Assembly (NCBI GenBank): GCA_022843745.1
Contig: JALHNB010000039.1
Location: 1-64,000, forward strand
Length of the DNA: 64,000 nucleotides
Direction of reading: 5' to 3'
From: Anaerolineae bacterium
GTDB taxonomy: Bacteria; Chloroflexota; Anaerolineae; Aggregatilineales; Phototrophicaceae
Shown here piece by piece: positions 54,072-63,354 of this stretch. The position numbers and the translations under genes were made by a program. The stretch's first letter is position 1. Every line of letters begins with the position of its first letter. The notes under the pieces were generated by a model that saw only the letters and a program-made list of their open reading frames with translations, was not told the origin of the DNA and searched no databases.

Positions 54072-54923
54072 CTAGGCAGCCAGCATCAACGGCCAATCCA
54101 ATGCAAACTCAAAATCATCTAAAACAGGGTTTTCGTAGTTAAGTCCATAGACTGAGAGGATATTCACCGGCTGCCAGAGCGCATTGCTCATCACTTCCTG
54201 AACAGCAAAATGAATGCGATAATCGGAATAGCTGTTCACGCGCTCAACATTTCTGGCCCCACGCCGACGCAAATCACCTAAAAAGTCCGGCCAGAAGCGG
54301 TCATCAACCCCGGTGATAATTTCGTGTGACAGGAGTTCATGACTTCCATCTTCCTTCTCACCCAGGCCAACCGCCAGCAAACGGTCAAAATGACGGCCTC
54401 GGCGCTCCACGCGCACATCCAGCAGATCAAGGTGAATTTCGCGATAAATATCTTGCAATGGGCGCTCTTTAAATTCCCGCGCCAGATCATCAAGCTGCTC
54501 ACTGATGTCCGCTAACTGGCTGCTGTGTACAGGTGGAAGATCTAATTGATCGACAGCCGTTTTAATGGATTCGATCTCAACACCCTCGACGTAGGCGCTC
54601 GTCACCAAATCACGCAAAACTTTTTCCGTTTGCTCTGGTGACTCGATAAAGCCGGGGTAGTATGTTCCCTTACGAAGCTTCGGAATATCAATCGGAATCA
54701 CACCATTCGAGGTTTCCCAGCGCCGCCGACGATAGCCGTTGCGGTATGTTTGACGTTCATCGTTGCGCTCATGGCGATCCGCGCCTGTCAACGCACCAAC
54801 TTCTAATTCCATCAACGACTGCATCACCGTGCGCAGCGCCTCCCGTACATAATTTTGATCGAGCGTCAGGTTGTATGGGCGTAAATAATTCAGCAAAATA
54901 TTTACGGGTCGTGACTCAGCCAT
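54072..54923 (-). CDS. Truncated IS256-family transposase-like protein, probably inactive
   Basis: 283 residues against about 400 for IS256 (mutator) transposases. The N-terminal two-thirds match: ELEVGALTGADRHER, YRNGYRRRRWE, IPKLRKGTYYPGFIE, then D166 in IHLDLLDVRV, the first DDE Asp. The position of the second Asp (V-x-S-D in the family) reads V-N-S-Y, Y232. The protein diverges after the conserved Trp-Gln at 250-251, so the third catalytic Glu region is missing. An unrelated-looking tail of about 30 residues ends it. A clean AAAGGA ribosome site precedes the ATG, and clpP follows 54 bases later. No terminal inverted repeats seen. A domesticated protein or a decaying relic. Confidence 0.8.
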   Translation of the reverse strand: MAESRPVNILLNYLRPYNLTLDQNYVREALRTVMQSLMELEVGALTGADRHERNDERQTYRNGYRRRRWETSNGVIPIDIPKLRKGTYYPGFIESPEQTEKVLRDLVTSAYVEGVEIESIKTAVDQLDLPPVHSSQLADISEQLDDLAREFKERPLQDIYREIHLDLLDVRVERRGRHFDRLLAVGLGEKEDGSHELLSHEIITGVDDRFWPDFLGDLRRRGARNVERVNSYSDYRIHFAVQEVMSNALWQPVNILSVYGLNYENPVLDDFEFALDWPLMLAA

Positions 54924-55049
54924 TGAATTGTCCTTTCCGGTAGCCTACCTGCTCTCTAGTAAACACCAGGAATAAATCAGATTCAAGTTTTTACACCACA
55001 CTTACTGAAACAATCTCTACACTTCAATTGTTCCGGCTATTTACAGGCT

Positions 55050-55093
55050 GCACTTGTTCAAGCTATCTCTACGCCGCACTTGTTCAAGCTATC
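55050..55093 (+). repeat. Direct repeat upstream of alaS
   Basis: An 18-base unit GCACTTGTTCAAGCTATC occurs at 55050-55067 and 55076-55093 (26-base period), in the alaS leader. No T-box or other riboswitch recognised in the 221-base gap 54924-55144. Confidence 0.7.
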
Positions 55094-55144
55094 CATCACG
55101 AATATAATTCGCAACAAAATTCACGACGTAAGGAAATAACCCCC

Positions 55145-57847
55145 ATGAAACGCATGACCAGCGCAGAAGTGCGCGAGGCATTTCTGGACTTTTTTGAAGA
55201 AATGGGACACAAGCAAGTTCCATCATCATCGCTTGTTCCTGCTAATGACCCAACGCTGCTATTCACTAACGCAGGTATGGTGCAATTTAAAGATGTATTT
55301 TTGGGGCTGGATCAACGCCCCTATAAACGCGCGACAACTTCTCAAAAAGTTATGCGGGTCGCAGGCAAGCATTCTGATTTAGAAAATGTTGGGCCGTCAC
55401 CACGTCACCATACATTTTTCGAAATGCTTGGCAATTTCAGCTTCGGTGATTATTTCAAACGTGACGCGATCAGATATGGCTATACGCTGCTGACACAGGT
55501 ATATGAGCTGCCACCAGAGCGCCTCGTGTTTACAGTTTATCAGAACGACGACGAGGCCTATAACATATGGGTCAATGAAATTGGCGTTGATCCAAAGCGG
55601 GTCGCGCGTATGGGGCCAAAAACGAATTTCTGGCAGATGGCGGATACTGGCCCTTGTGGCCCGACCAGTGAGATTCATTGGGACAAATATCCTGACCAGG
55701 GTGAGGATGGCATTATTCCATCGTTGATTGAGGAAGATGACCGCTTTCTCGAACTCTGGAATCTGGTGTTCATGCAGTTCAACCGCACCCAGGCCGATCC
55801 TGAACATACTGGCAAGTTTGATGTTCCCCTTCCCGCACCCGGTGTTGACACGGGCATGGGGCTTGAGCGCATCGTCAGTGTCGTCCAGGACGTGAAAGCG
55901 AATTATGACACCGACCTGTTTATGCCTATTATCGAAGCAACACAGCGGCTTACAGGTCACACCGATGCCGAGCGCGAGGCTAACTATGTTCCCTATCGCG
56001 TCATCGCTGACCATGTTCGTGCAGCAGTGTTTTTGATCGCCGACGGCGTGCTGCCGGGCGCGAAAGGCCGCGATTCGGTCTGCCGTCTGGTGATCCGGCG
56101 CGCGGCGCGATTTGGCTCAAAAATCGGTTTCAATGAGCCGTTTTTAGCGAAAGTTGCCGACGCGGTTATCGACGTGATGGGCGGGCATTATACCGATCTG
56201 GTCGAACGGGCAAGCGCGATCAAGAAAGTCATCACCCAGGAAGAAATTCGCTTCCGGCGCACGCTGGATCGCGGCTTGAGCGAACTTGATGCGATGCTCG
56301 ACGCGCTTCCAGAGGGCGGTCAGCTTCCCGGTACACAGGCGTTTTATTTGAAAGCCACGCTCGGTCTGCCACAGGAAGTCATCAAGGATATCGTTGAGGA
56401 GCGCGGTTTTAGCCTCGATCTGCCCGGTTTCCAGGCAGAGGAAGAACGCCACTCCGAGGTCAGCGGTGGCGGTCAGGCAATGGGCGAAATCGCTTCAGCA
56501 GAAGTTTATACTGATCTGCTCAATCAACTGAAAAAGTCTAATCAGCTTGGCAGCGAAGGCGTGACTTACGCGCCCTATGGGCCAACGGCTTTGGATGCGA
56601 AAGTGCTGGCGCTGCTGCAAAACGGTAAGCGGGTCGAAAACCCGATTGTCGGCGAAAAAGTCGAGGTTGTGCTGAACACAACCCCCTTCTATGTCGAAGC
56701 AGGCGGTCAGGTCAGCGACACAGGTACGATCAGCGGCAGCGGCTGGCTGATCGAAGTTGAAGATATGGCGAAGCCTATTGGCGGATTAGTCGTCCACATC
56801 GGTGAAGTGATCGAAGGCACACCGCACGAGGGTGATACCGTTCGCGCGGAAGTAGATGCCACTCGTCGAGGTGACATCACGCGCAACCATACAGGCACAC
56901 ACCTCCTACATGCAGCGCTGCGCAACCACCTCGGAACGCATGTCCAGCAGCGTGGTTCACTGGTCGCGCCGGATCGCCTGCGTTTCGACTTCGTTCACGA
57001 CGGCAAAGTATCACCTGCCGAAATGAGCGCCATTGAAGCCGAAATTAACGATGTAATCCTGAAGAATTATCCTGTCAAATCCGAGGAAAAATCACAGTCG
57101 CAGGCGCGGCAGGAAGGCGCGATGGCGCTGTTCGGCGAAAAATACGGTGATAGGGTTCGTACCATCACCATCGCCGAAAACGGAGATCGCTACAGCTATG
57201 AACTATGCGGCGGTGTCCATGTGCGCGAAACGGCGGAAATCGGCCTGATCGTGATCGTCAGTGAAGGCAGCGTGAGCGCGGGCATTCGGCGTGTGGAAGC
57301 ACTTACCGGACGGGGCGCACGCGAATATATACAGGAAAATCTGAACAAGCTCAATCATATTGCTGCGCGGCTGGGCGCGACCCCGGAAAACGCGGAAGCA
57401 CGTGTCATCGCTTTGCAGGATGAACTGGCAACGGCGCGTAAGGAAATCGCGGCGCTGCGCCACGATATTGCTCGTGATAACTTCAACCGCCTGATCGAGC
57501 AGATGGAAAATGTCAACGGCGTTCGTGCGCTGATCGCACAGGTCAACGACATTTCGATGGATAATCTGCGCGAGATGTCCGACTGGTTCCGCAATAAAGT
57601 GGACAGCGGCGTGATGGTCATCGGCACTGTGGTTGATAGCCGTCCGCAGGTCTTGGTAGCCGTGACCGACGATCTCACAAAAAGAGGCGTTCACGCAGGC
57701 AATCTGATTAAGCCTATCGCGGGAGTCATCGGCGGCGGCGGTGGTGGCAAACCGACAATGGCGCAGGCTGGCGGCAAAGACAGCGGTAAATTGCCCGCTG
57801 CGCTGGAAACTGCCCGGCAGCTTATCGCTGATACACCGATACGCTAA
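55145..57847 (+). CDS. alaS: Alanyl-tRNA synthetase
   Basis: 900-residue class II synthetase. Motif 1/2 region: FFEEMGHKQVPSSSLVPANDPTLLFTNAGMVQFKDVF, then GKHSDLENVGPSPRHHTFFEMLGNFSFGDYFK. The editing domain has RNHTGTHLLHAALR (HxxxH) and the distal Cys-x-x-x-His in YSYELCGGVHVRETAEIG. The C-terminal dimerisation domain ends GGGGGGKPTMAQAGGKD. The start is ATG 55145 with AAGGAA upstream; the longer reading to 55028 runs through the direct repeats and is rejected. It attaches alanine to tRNA and hydrolyses mischarged products. Confidence 0.97.
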   Translation: MKRMTSAEVREAFLDFFEEMGHKQVPSSSLVPANDPTLLFTNAGMVQFKDVFLGLDQRPYKRATTSQKVMRVAGKHSDLENVGPSPRHHTFFEMLGNFSFGDYFKRDAIRYGYTLLTQVYELPPERLVFTVYQNDDEAYNIWVNEIGVDPKRVARMGPKTNFWQMADTGPCGPTSEIHWDKYPDQGEDGIIPSLIEEDDRFLELWNLVFMQFNRTQADPEHTGKFDVPLPAPGVDTGMGLERIVSVVQDVKANYDTDLFMPIIEATQRLTGHTDAEREANYVPYRVIADHVRAAVFLIADGVLPGAKGRDSVCRLVIRRAARFGSKIGFNEPFLAKVADAVIDVMGGHYTDLVERASAIKKVITQEEIRFRRTLDRGLSELDAMLDALPEGGQLPGTQAFYLKATLGLPQEVIKDIVEERGFSLDLPGFQAEEERHSEVSGGGQAMGEIASAEVYTDLLNQLKKSNQLGSEGVTYAPYGPTALDAKVLALLQNGKRVENPIVGEKVEVVLNTTPFYVEAGGQVSDTGTISGSGWLIEVEDMAKPIGGLVVHIGEVIEGTPHEGDTVRAEVDATRRGDITRNHTGTHLLHAALRNHLGTHVQQRGSLVAPDRLRFDFVHDGKVSPAEMSAIEAEINDVILKNYPVKSEEKSQSQARQEGAMALFGEKYGDRVRTITIAENGDRYSYELCGGVHVRETAEIGLIVIVSEGSVSAGIRRVEALTGRGAREYIQENLNKLNHIAARLGATPENAEARVIALQDELATARKEIAALRHDIARDNFNRLIEQMENVNGVRALIAQVNDISMDNLREMSDWFRNKVDSGVMVIGTVVDSRPQVLVAVTDDLTKRGVHAGNLIKPIAGVIGGGGGGKPTMAQAGGKDSGKLPAALETARQLIADTPIR

Positions 57848-57867
57848 AGAGCAAAGCAAATAAGCCT

Positions 57868-59424
57868 ATGTCGGAAAGACCAGAGTTCATACAGCTTGAA
57901 AAAAGCGATGACGTGCCATCCGTGCGGGATCGCTTATCCTTTATCCAGGGCAAGCGTGTCCTGCTGATCTGGCCGGAAGAAGGCACGGTACTCACGCGCA
58001 AGCTTGATCTGGTGTTGATTCAGCGCGAGGCGATGCGACGTGCGATTCGCCTCGCGCTTGTAACGCATGACCCGCAAATCATCAAGTACGCTGACGAACT
58101 CAACATCAGCACTTTCGAAACCATCGGCGCAAGTGAAAAGTCACGCTGGCGGCGGGGGCGCTCAAAAGTTTTTGCAGCGCGTTTCCAGCGACCAGAGGAC
58201 ACGCCTGATCCTGACGAATTGAAGCCTGTCGCCAGCCGGATACGCATAGAAGAAGCTGAAGACTCCAAACGGCGATTCAATTTCACGCGCGTCCTCGTGC
58301 TTTTGCTGCTGATCGTGGTCATGTTGGGTGCTGCTTACGCCGTTGTTCCCGGCGCGACGGTAACGATTATCCCCGCGCAGAATGCTGTCAGCGCGGATGT
58401 CTCCTTGACCGCAGACCCCAGCGCGACGAATGTGGATATTGAAAATGGCATCATCCCCGCCACACGCCTCAGCGTTACCATCGAAGAAACTGGAACGCTT
58501 CCTACCAGCGGTAAGCAGCAGTTAGCCGATATTCCCGCACAAGGCAGCGTGGTTTTCGTTAACCAGAATGCCAGCGCGGTAGATATTCCGATTGGAACGA
58601 CTCTTAGCACCAGCGCCGGAACGCCGATACTGTTCCGAACGATTGGCGAGGGCCGTCTCGAAGACGGAATCGGCCAGCAGCTTGAAGTACCGATTGAGGC
58701 GCTGCAAGGTTCGGCGGGTGACATCGGCAACGTCGATAGTGGGCTGATTAACACGGTGATTGGATCACTTGCCGACAGCGTGACCGTGCGCAATATTAAT
58801 CCAACAACGGGTGGCGAAAGCCGTTCACTGAACGCCGTCAGCCAGGAAGATCAGGATCGACTTCTCGCAACCGTGCGCCAGCAGTTGCAATCACGCGCCT
58901 ATGTCGAGATGCTGCCCCGGCTGGATGAAGCGCAATTTTTGATCCTCGAAACCGTCCATATCGCCGAGGAGCGCACGGACTGGACAACGTTCAGCGCTAA
59001 CCCCGGCGAAGTGACCGACTCATTGACGCTGACCATGCGCGCAGTTGTCGAAGCCATTGCCGTGAATGAGCGCTTCGGCCAGCAAATCGCGTTCGCACGG
59101 CTGGCACAGCAAATCCCGCGCGGACGCGAAATTCGACCCGAATCCATCAGCTACGAACGCGGCCCAGTCCAGCAAGTCTTTCAAAATGGGCAAGTCACCT
59201 TCACGATGATCGGCACAGGCATCGTCGCCGGGCAGATCAACATCGGGCTTTTGCAGGAGCGATTGGCGGGTCGCGCGGTCAACGACGCGATGGCATACCT
59301 CGTCAGTGAGGTCGATCTGGCGGCGGAATCATTGCCGAAAATTACCATATCTCCCGACTGGTTCGGACAAATGCCCCTTCTACCGCTGCGCATTAGCATC
59401 CGGCTTGAAGAAGCCACGCCATGA
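57868..59424 (+). CDS. Baseplate J/gp47-like single-pass membrane protein
   Basis: 518 residues. A cytoplasmic N-terminal part (1-130) contains a P-loop-free Rossmann-like strand series (GKRVLLIWPEEGT). One membrane helix is at about 140-160 (VLVLLLLIVVMLGAAYAVV). The rest is extracytoplasmic and beta-rich, with PGATVTIIPAQ and the segment IPAQGSVVFVNQNASAVDIPIGT typical of proteins annotated as baseplate-J-like in Chloroflexota. It is not part of a phage region: alaS precedes it by 20 bases and ruvX overlaps its stop (ATGA). Function unknown. Confidence 0.7.
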   Translation: MSERPEFIQLEKSDDVPSVRDRLSFIQGKRVLLIWPEEGTVLTRKLDLVLIQREAMRRAIRLALVTHDPQIIKYADELNISTFETIGASEKSRWRRGRSKVFAARFQRPEDTPDPDELKPVASRIRIEEAEDSKRRFNFTRVLVLLLLIVVMLGAAYAVVPGATVTIIPAQNAVSADVSLTADPSATNVDIENGIIPATRLSVTIEETGTLPTSGKQQLADIPAQGSVVFVNQNASAVDIPIGTTLSTSAGTPILFRTIGEGRLEDGIGQQLEVPIEALQGSAGDIGNVDSGLINTVIGSLADSVTVRNINPTTGGESRSLNAVSQEDQDRLLATVRQQLQSRAYVEMLPRLDEAQFLILETVHIAEERTDWTTFSANPGEVTDSLTLTMRAVVEAIAVNERFGQQIAFARLAQQIPRGREIRPESISYERGPVQQVFQNGQVTFTMIGTGIVAGQINIGLLQERLAGRAVNDAMAYLVSEVDLAAESLPKITISPDWFGQMPLLPLRISIRLEEATP

Positions 59425-59897
59425 CATCCGGGAAATTGCTCGGAATCGATCATGGCATGAAGCGCATCGGGCTGGCGGTCTGCGATGAATCGCGCCTGAT
59501 CGCGCGTGAATTAACGATCATCAACCGCAAATCCAAAGCTGAAGATTTCGCGCGAATTAACCACCTCGCCGCCGAGCAGCGAGTCGTCGCGTTTGTTGTC
59601 GGCATCCCCACTAATTACGAAGGCGCAGCAGGGGCATATTCGCAAGCCGATAAAATTCGCACATGGGTCGCCCATCTGAAAGAAACGACCACCCTACCGA
59701 TTGTGCTGTGGGACGAACAGTTGACGAGCGAGGATGCTCACGAACTCGCGCGACAAAAACGGCGAAAAATTGATGCACCAGTTGACGATCTGGCCGCACG
59801 AATCATTTTGCAAAGCTATATCGACGCGCTGCGGGATGGGCTGGCGGAAGCGCCGCCAATACATACCAATGACGAGAATGATCCTAACAGAGAGTGA
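59421..59897 (+). CDS. ruvX: Putative Holliday junction resolvase RuvX/YqgF
   Basis: 158 residues. The RNase-H-like fold opens LLGIDHGMKRIGLAVCDE (Asp of the active site). VAFVVGIPTNYEGAAGAYSQ is the family's central motif, and LWDEQLTSEDAHEL carries the second acidic residue. DDLAARIILQSYID ends it with the third. Roles proposed are resolution of recombination junctions and 16S rRNA 5' maturation. Translationally coupled to the baseplate-J-like gene by ATGA. Confidence 0.93.
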   Translation: MTSGKLLGIDHGMKRIGLAVCDESRLIARELTIINRKSKAEDFARINHLAAEQRVVAFVVGIPTNYEGAAGAYSQADKIRTWVAHLKETTTLPIVLWDEQLTSEDAHELARQKRRKIDAPVDDLAARIILQSYIDALRDGLAEAPPIHTNDENDPNRE

Positions 59898-59928
59898 AAA
59901 CGCAATAGTCAAATAGGGGCACAGTACC

Positions 59929-61110
59929 CTAATCGACATTCAGTGAATTGAGGCGTAAGACAACTAATTCATAAACATCTCGAAAGTTAATAATTACCCT
60001 ATTTCCGTAACCTGTGAGCCAAACACTGGTCGGTAAATTAACGTCAATCGCACCATTTGCAGTTCGACTCATCACAATCTGATCGAGAATTTCGCCCGTT
60101 TGTAAATCATATATCTCTAGACCTTCAGAAGTGTAACCAATCATTCGATTGCTCAAGAGCATTGGAAAACCCAAAAAGTTTTTTCTCAAAGACCATAGCA
60201 ATTCACCAGTAATAATATTGTAGGCATCAATATTTGTTGGAAAAAAAGAGGAGTTGTAGACTAATAAAACATTTCCAGACACGTCAATAAAAGGCCAAAG
60301 ATTTTGAATGGCACTTGGCAAAGGCGCGGAATTTCGTAACTGTATTATGCTTTGTTGAGCACCTGTTGCCCAATTAGATACTTCTATCCGCTGATTCTCT
60401 AAATTGCCTTGAAAAACAAATTCGCCAAATAAGCCAAGTACGTTCGGCATATCTATTGTTGCAATCAGGTTTCCCGAATTTGGATCGAGTTCATAAACCT
60501 TTGAATAGGACGGCAAGTAGAGTTTATCTTGTATTGCAAAAATTGTTTGAAGTGAGCGAGATGGCAGCAGGTTATTCCACCATTTGATTTGCCCGTCAAA
60601 ATCCAGTTTGAGCACAAGGTAGTCTACTGATATAAATACATAACCATCAGAAAGTGACCTAATCCTTCGAAAATTGGATACATAACTCGAAGCTAGGAAG
60701 TTTAAGTAACCGAGATGTGTGGGAGGAGAAGGCAGTCTCCATATTTCGTCTCCGGTAAGCAAATTAAATGCAATCAAATCAGGGTCGGGTTAGCATACAT
60801 CATCATATGACTCGCTCAAATAGATTAGCTGTTTGTCAGAGGCGGTGATTCCGCTATTAGGTTGTCCAATCAGCACCGTTGCGCGAGGTTTTTGTTCAGA
60901 AAGTTGCCAAAGGATTTCTACATCTGGGTCTGGAGCAACAATTTGCCAAGAATTCACTTTGAATAATTTCCGTTGTTCGCAAGCATCATCGGTTCGAATA
61001 TATCTCACATATTCTACCGAAAAGAAAGTAAGCAAAAGTAGCAGAAAAACAATCACTCTCGCCTTCTTTTTGAACAATGTTGACTTGTCAGTTGGATTCC
61101 TTACTTCCAT
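59929..61110 (-). pseudogene. PQQ-propeller-like membrane-anchored protein gene broken by TAA
   Basis: One frame runs from ATG 61110 to the stop at 59929, interrupted by TAA at 60790-60792. The first part has a membrane helix near residues 20-35 (VIVFLLLLLTFFSVEY) and ends SESYDDVC. Directly after the stop the frame continues PDPDLIAFNLLTGDEIWRL, a PQQ-type beta-propeller blade, followed by further blades (ITGELLWSLRKNF, LQTGEILDQIV). If restarted at TTG 60777 it gives a 282-residue piece without its anchor. Composition is clearly more AT-rich than the flanks, which suggests a transferred segment. A consensus error cannot be excluded. Confidence 0.65.
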
Positions 61111-61120
61111 CTCAAGTTTT

Positions 61121-62161
61121 TCAGCCAAAATATACCCGTTTTCCCTCACGCGCGGACTCATACGATGCCAGAATCATCTCGATAACGATTTTGCCTTCTT
61201 CCGCTGTCGCTAAAGGCTGTCCCTGCCCTTTGAGATAATCAACCAGCGGGCGCGGCACAGCGCGAATCCGTGAGCCATGCGGGACAAATGGAAAATCGAA
61301 ATGTTCCCACTCGCTTGCACCGGCATGGAAAATTTTCAAGCTGCTTGCACCTGCTGGCGGTGGAAAAAAGCTTGATGGCGCATCGCCGTAATTCTGGACG
61401 ATCACGCCTTTGTCACCGTAAATTTCCGTCGTCGCTTCGGCAGCCAGCATGGTCGAACTGTTCAGCAAAATGCCCATCTCTTTGTTGGCGAAGCGGAAAA
61501 CCGCCACGCCGTTGTCGTCCGGCGCGATGTCCGTGACGATATTGTCAATCTCCGCCATGACGCTTACGGGCTTGCCGAGCATCCAATAGAACCAATCGGC
61601 AGCGTGTGAAGCGTCGTCCATGAACATGCCCATATTTTGCACGGGGTCGATGTGCCAGTTGCCAGGTTTGGCGAAATCCGGGTTGAGCAGGCCTCCAATG
61701 GCATGACGGCGGCGCATCACAGCGATTTTACCGACTGCACCCTCGTCAATAAGCGCCTTCATTTTCTGATTGATGGGGTCGGCACGCATCTGGTAACACA
61801 TGCTGAATTTGATGCCATACTGCTTGACCGAAGCGATAATCGCGTCGCAGTCTGCTAACGTGAGCGCCATAGGCTTTTGCAGCAGGACGTTTTTGCCTGC
61901 CTGGGCAGCGGCGATCACATGCCGCGCGTGCTGGTTGGTCGGGCTGGTGATAAACACCGCGTCAATATCCTCGCGCCGTAGCAAAGCATCCAAATCCGTC
62001 TCAAAGTCGATGCCGAATTTGGCGCACTGAGTCGTTCCGCGCTCATGATTATCATCCCAGGCGGCGATAATTTTTGCATCCGTAAAATCCTTCATCACGT
62101 CAGCGTACATATTGACATGACCATGCGCAAAGCTGATGATTCCAAAACGTAGATTATCCAA
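61121..62161 (-). CDS. Gfo/Idh/MocA family oxidoreductase
   Basis: 346-residue NAD(P)-dependent oxidoreductase. The N-terminal Rossmann fold opens LRFGIISFAHGHVNMYADVMK, with VFITSPTNQHARHVIAAAQAGKNVLLQKPMALT carrying the conserved Lys-Pro (EKP-like) motif. DPVQNMGMFMDDASHAADWFYWM holds the typical catalytic Asp-x-x-x-His. It probably oxidises a sugar or inositol-type alcohol; the substrate is unknown. The start is TTG 62161 behind AAGGAG; a longer reading to 62191 lacks support. Divergent from mltG. Confidence 0.9.
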   Translation of the reverse strand: MDNLRFGIISFAHGHVNMYADVMKDFTDAKIIAAWDDNHERGTTQCAKFGIDFETDLDALLRREDIDAVFITSPTNQHARHVIAAAQAGKNVLLQKPMALTLADCDAIIASVKQYGIKFSMCYQMRADPINQKMKALIDEGAVGKIAVMRRRHAIGGLLNPDFAKPGNWHIDPVQNMGMFMDDASHAADWFYWMLGKPVSVMAEIDNIVTDIAPDDNGVAVFRFANKEMGILLNSSTMLAAEATTEIYGDKGVIVQNYGDAPSSFFPPPAGASSLKIFHAGASEWEHFDFPFVPHGSRIRAVPRPLVDYLKGQGQPLATAEEGKIVIEMILASYESAREGKRVYFG

Positions 62162-62197
62162 AGTATTCTCCTTGGCGGGGCGATGGTTCAAATTTTT

Positions 62198-62206
62198 TGA
62201 TATACT
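62198..62206 (+). promoter_or_regulatory. Extended -10 promoter of mltG
   Basis: TGATATACT (62198-62206): TATACT with an upstream TGn, the extended -10 form. No clear -35 is needed or seen. The start point would be near 62213, about 23 bases before the ATG. Confidence 0.4.
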
Positions 62207-62235
62207 AACGCCGTTTTGATTTAGAGCAATATTAC

Positions 62236-63354
62236 ATGGAGTTACCGCGCTTGGGACGCATCATCAAAATTCTCATTCTCGCTGCCTTCGGATTCGGGCT
62301 TCTCGCCGCGATGTGCCTGGGGGTCTTCTTCCTGATCTCCGGCGGACGGCCTGTCGATTTTATCCAGACCGAAATTACACGTTTTTCGATGCGATCCCGT
62401 CAGGATGACTTGAATCGTCCTGTAGGCAGCGATAATTCACCGATCCGATTTACCGTCAATCTGGGTGACTCCCCGCGCGTGATTAGCGAAAATCTGTTTA
62501 ATGCCAGCCTGATTAGCGACTCGGATTTATTCGTGGATTATGTGCGTATCAGCGATCTGGATGTGCAGCTTGAGGCCGGAACGTATTTCCCCAATCAGAC
62601 GCAAACTATCCCAGAAATAGCGTTGATGCTGACGGATTCGAGCAAAAGTTTTATCCCCTTCCGTATTCTGGAGGGTTGGCGCATCGAAGAAGTCGCCGCC
62701 GCGATTGACAATAATCATCTATTTGGCTTCACTGGCGCGGACTTTTTGGCGGCAGCCGGACGCGGTAGTCCGCCTGATCCAACGTTTGCAGCGACAGTGG
62801 GTTTGCCAGCGGGCGCGTCGGTAGAAGGCTTTTTGTTTCCCGATACCTACCAACTCCCGCCGGAAATCACGCCTGTTGGCCTGCGCGATCTGCTGACTCA
62901 GGCCTTTCTCGCACAGGTGGGGACTCAGGTTGCCGCTGATGCTGCGGCTCAGGGTTTCTCACTGTATCAAATCACGACATTGGCATCTATTGTCCAGCGC
63001 GAATCGGTCAACAGCGACGAAAATCCGATGATTGCCAGCGCATATCGCAACCGATTCGATATTGGCATGAAATTGGATGCCGACCCAACGGTGCAGTATG
63101 CCATTGGCTTTCAAAATGGGACATGGTGGCCGCAAATCACGCAGGATGATTACACAGGTGTGATCTCGGAATACAACACCTATCTCAATATTGGGCTACC
63201 CCCCGGCCCCATCGCCAATCCTGGGCTTTCGGCGATTCGCGCTGCCGTCTATCCCGAAACATCGGATTTCCTCTATTTCCGCGCAGCCTGCGATGGCAGT
63301 GGTTACCATAATTTCGCGCGAACATTCGAAGAACACGTCGCCAATGGCTGCTAA
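62236..63354 (+). CDS. mltG: Endolytic transglycosylase MltG
   Basis: 372-residue membrane-anchored lytic transglycosylase of the YceG family, cutting nascent peptidoglycan glycan strands. One N-terminal helix (about 10-35), a LysM-like part, then the catalytic domain with GASVEGFLFPDTYQLP, TTLASIVQRESVNSDENPMIASAYRNR (catalytic Glu in QRES), and LDADPTVQYAIG. It ends with GLPPGPIANPGLSAIRAA. The last bases overlap the next gene's ATG by 11. Confidence 0.93.
   Translation: MELPRLGRIIKILILAAFGFGLLAAMCLGVFFLISGGRPVDFIQTEITRFSMRSRQDDLNRPVGSDNSPIRFTVNLGDSPRVISENLFNASLISDSDLFVDYVRISDLDVQLEAGTYFPNQTQTIPEIALMLTDSSKSFIPFRILEGWRIEEVAAAIDNNHLFGFTGADFLAAAGRGSPPDPTFAATVGLPAGASVEGFLFPDTYQLPPEITPVGLRDLLTQAFLAQVGTQVAADAAAQGFSLYQITTLASIVQRESVNSDENPMIASAYRNRFDIGMKLDADPTVQYAIGFQNGTWWPQITQDDYTGVISEYNTYLNIGLPPGPIANPGLSAIRAAVYPETSDFLYFRAACDGSGYHNFARTFEEHVANGC

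Noticed and set aside
54924-55144. T-box leader for alaS
   Set aside because: No T-box sequence, specifier loop or terminator found; only a short direct repeat.
57868-59424. Prophage remnant
   Set aside because: Only one baseplate-like domain, with a membrane helix, flanked by alaS and ruvX; no other phage genes.
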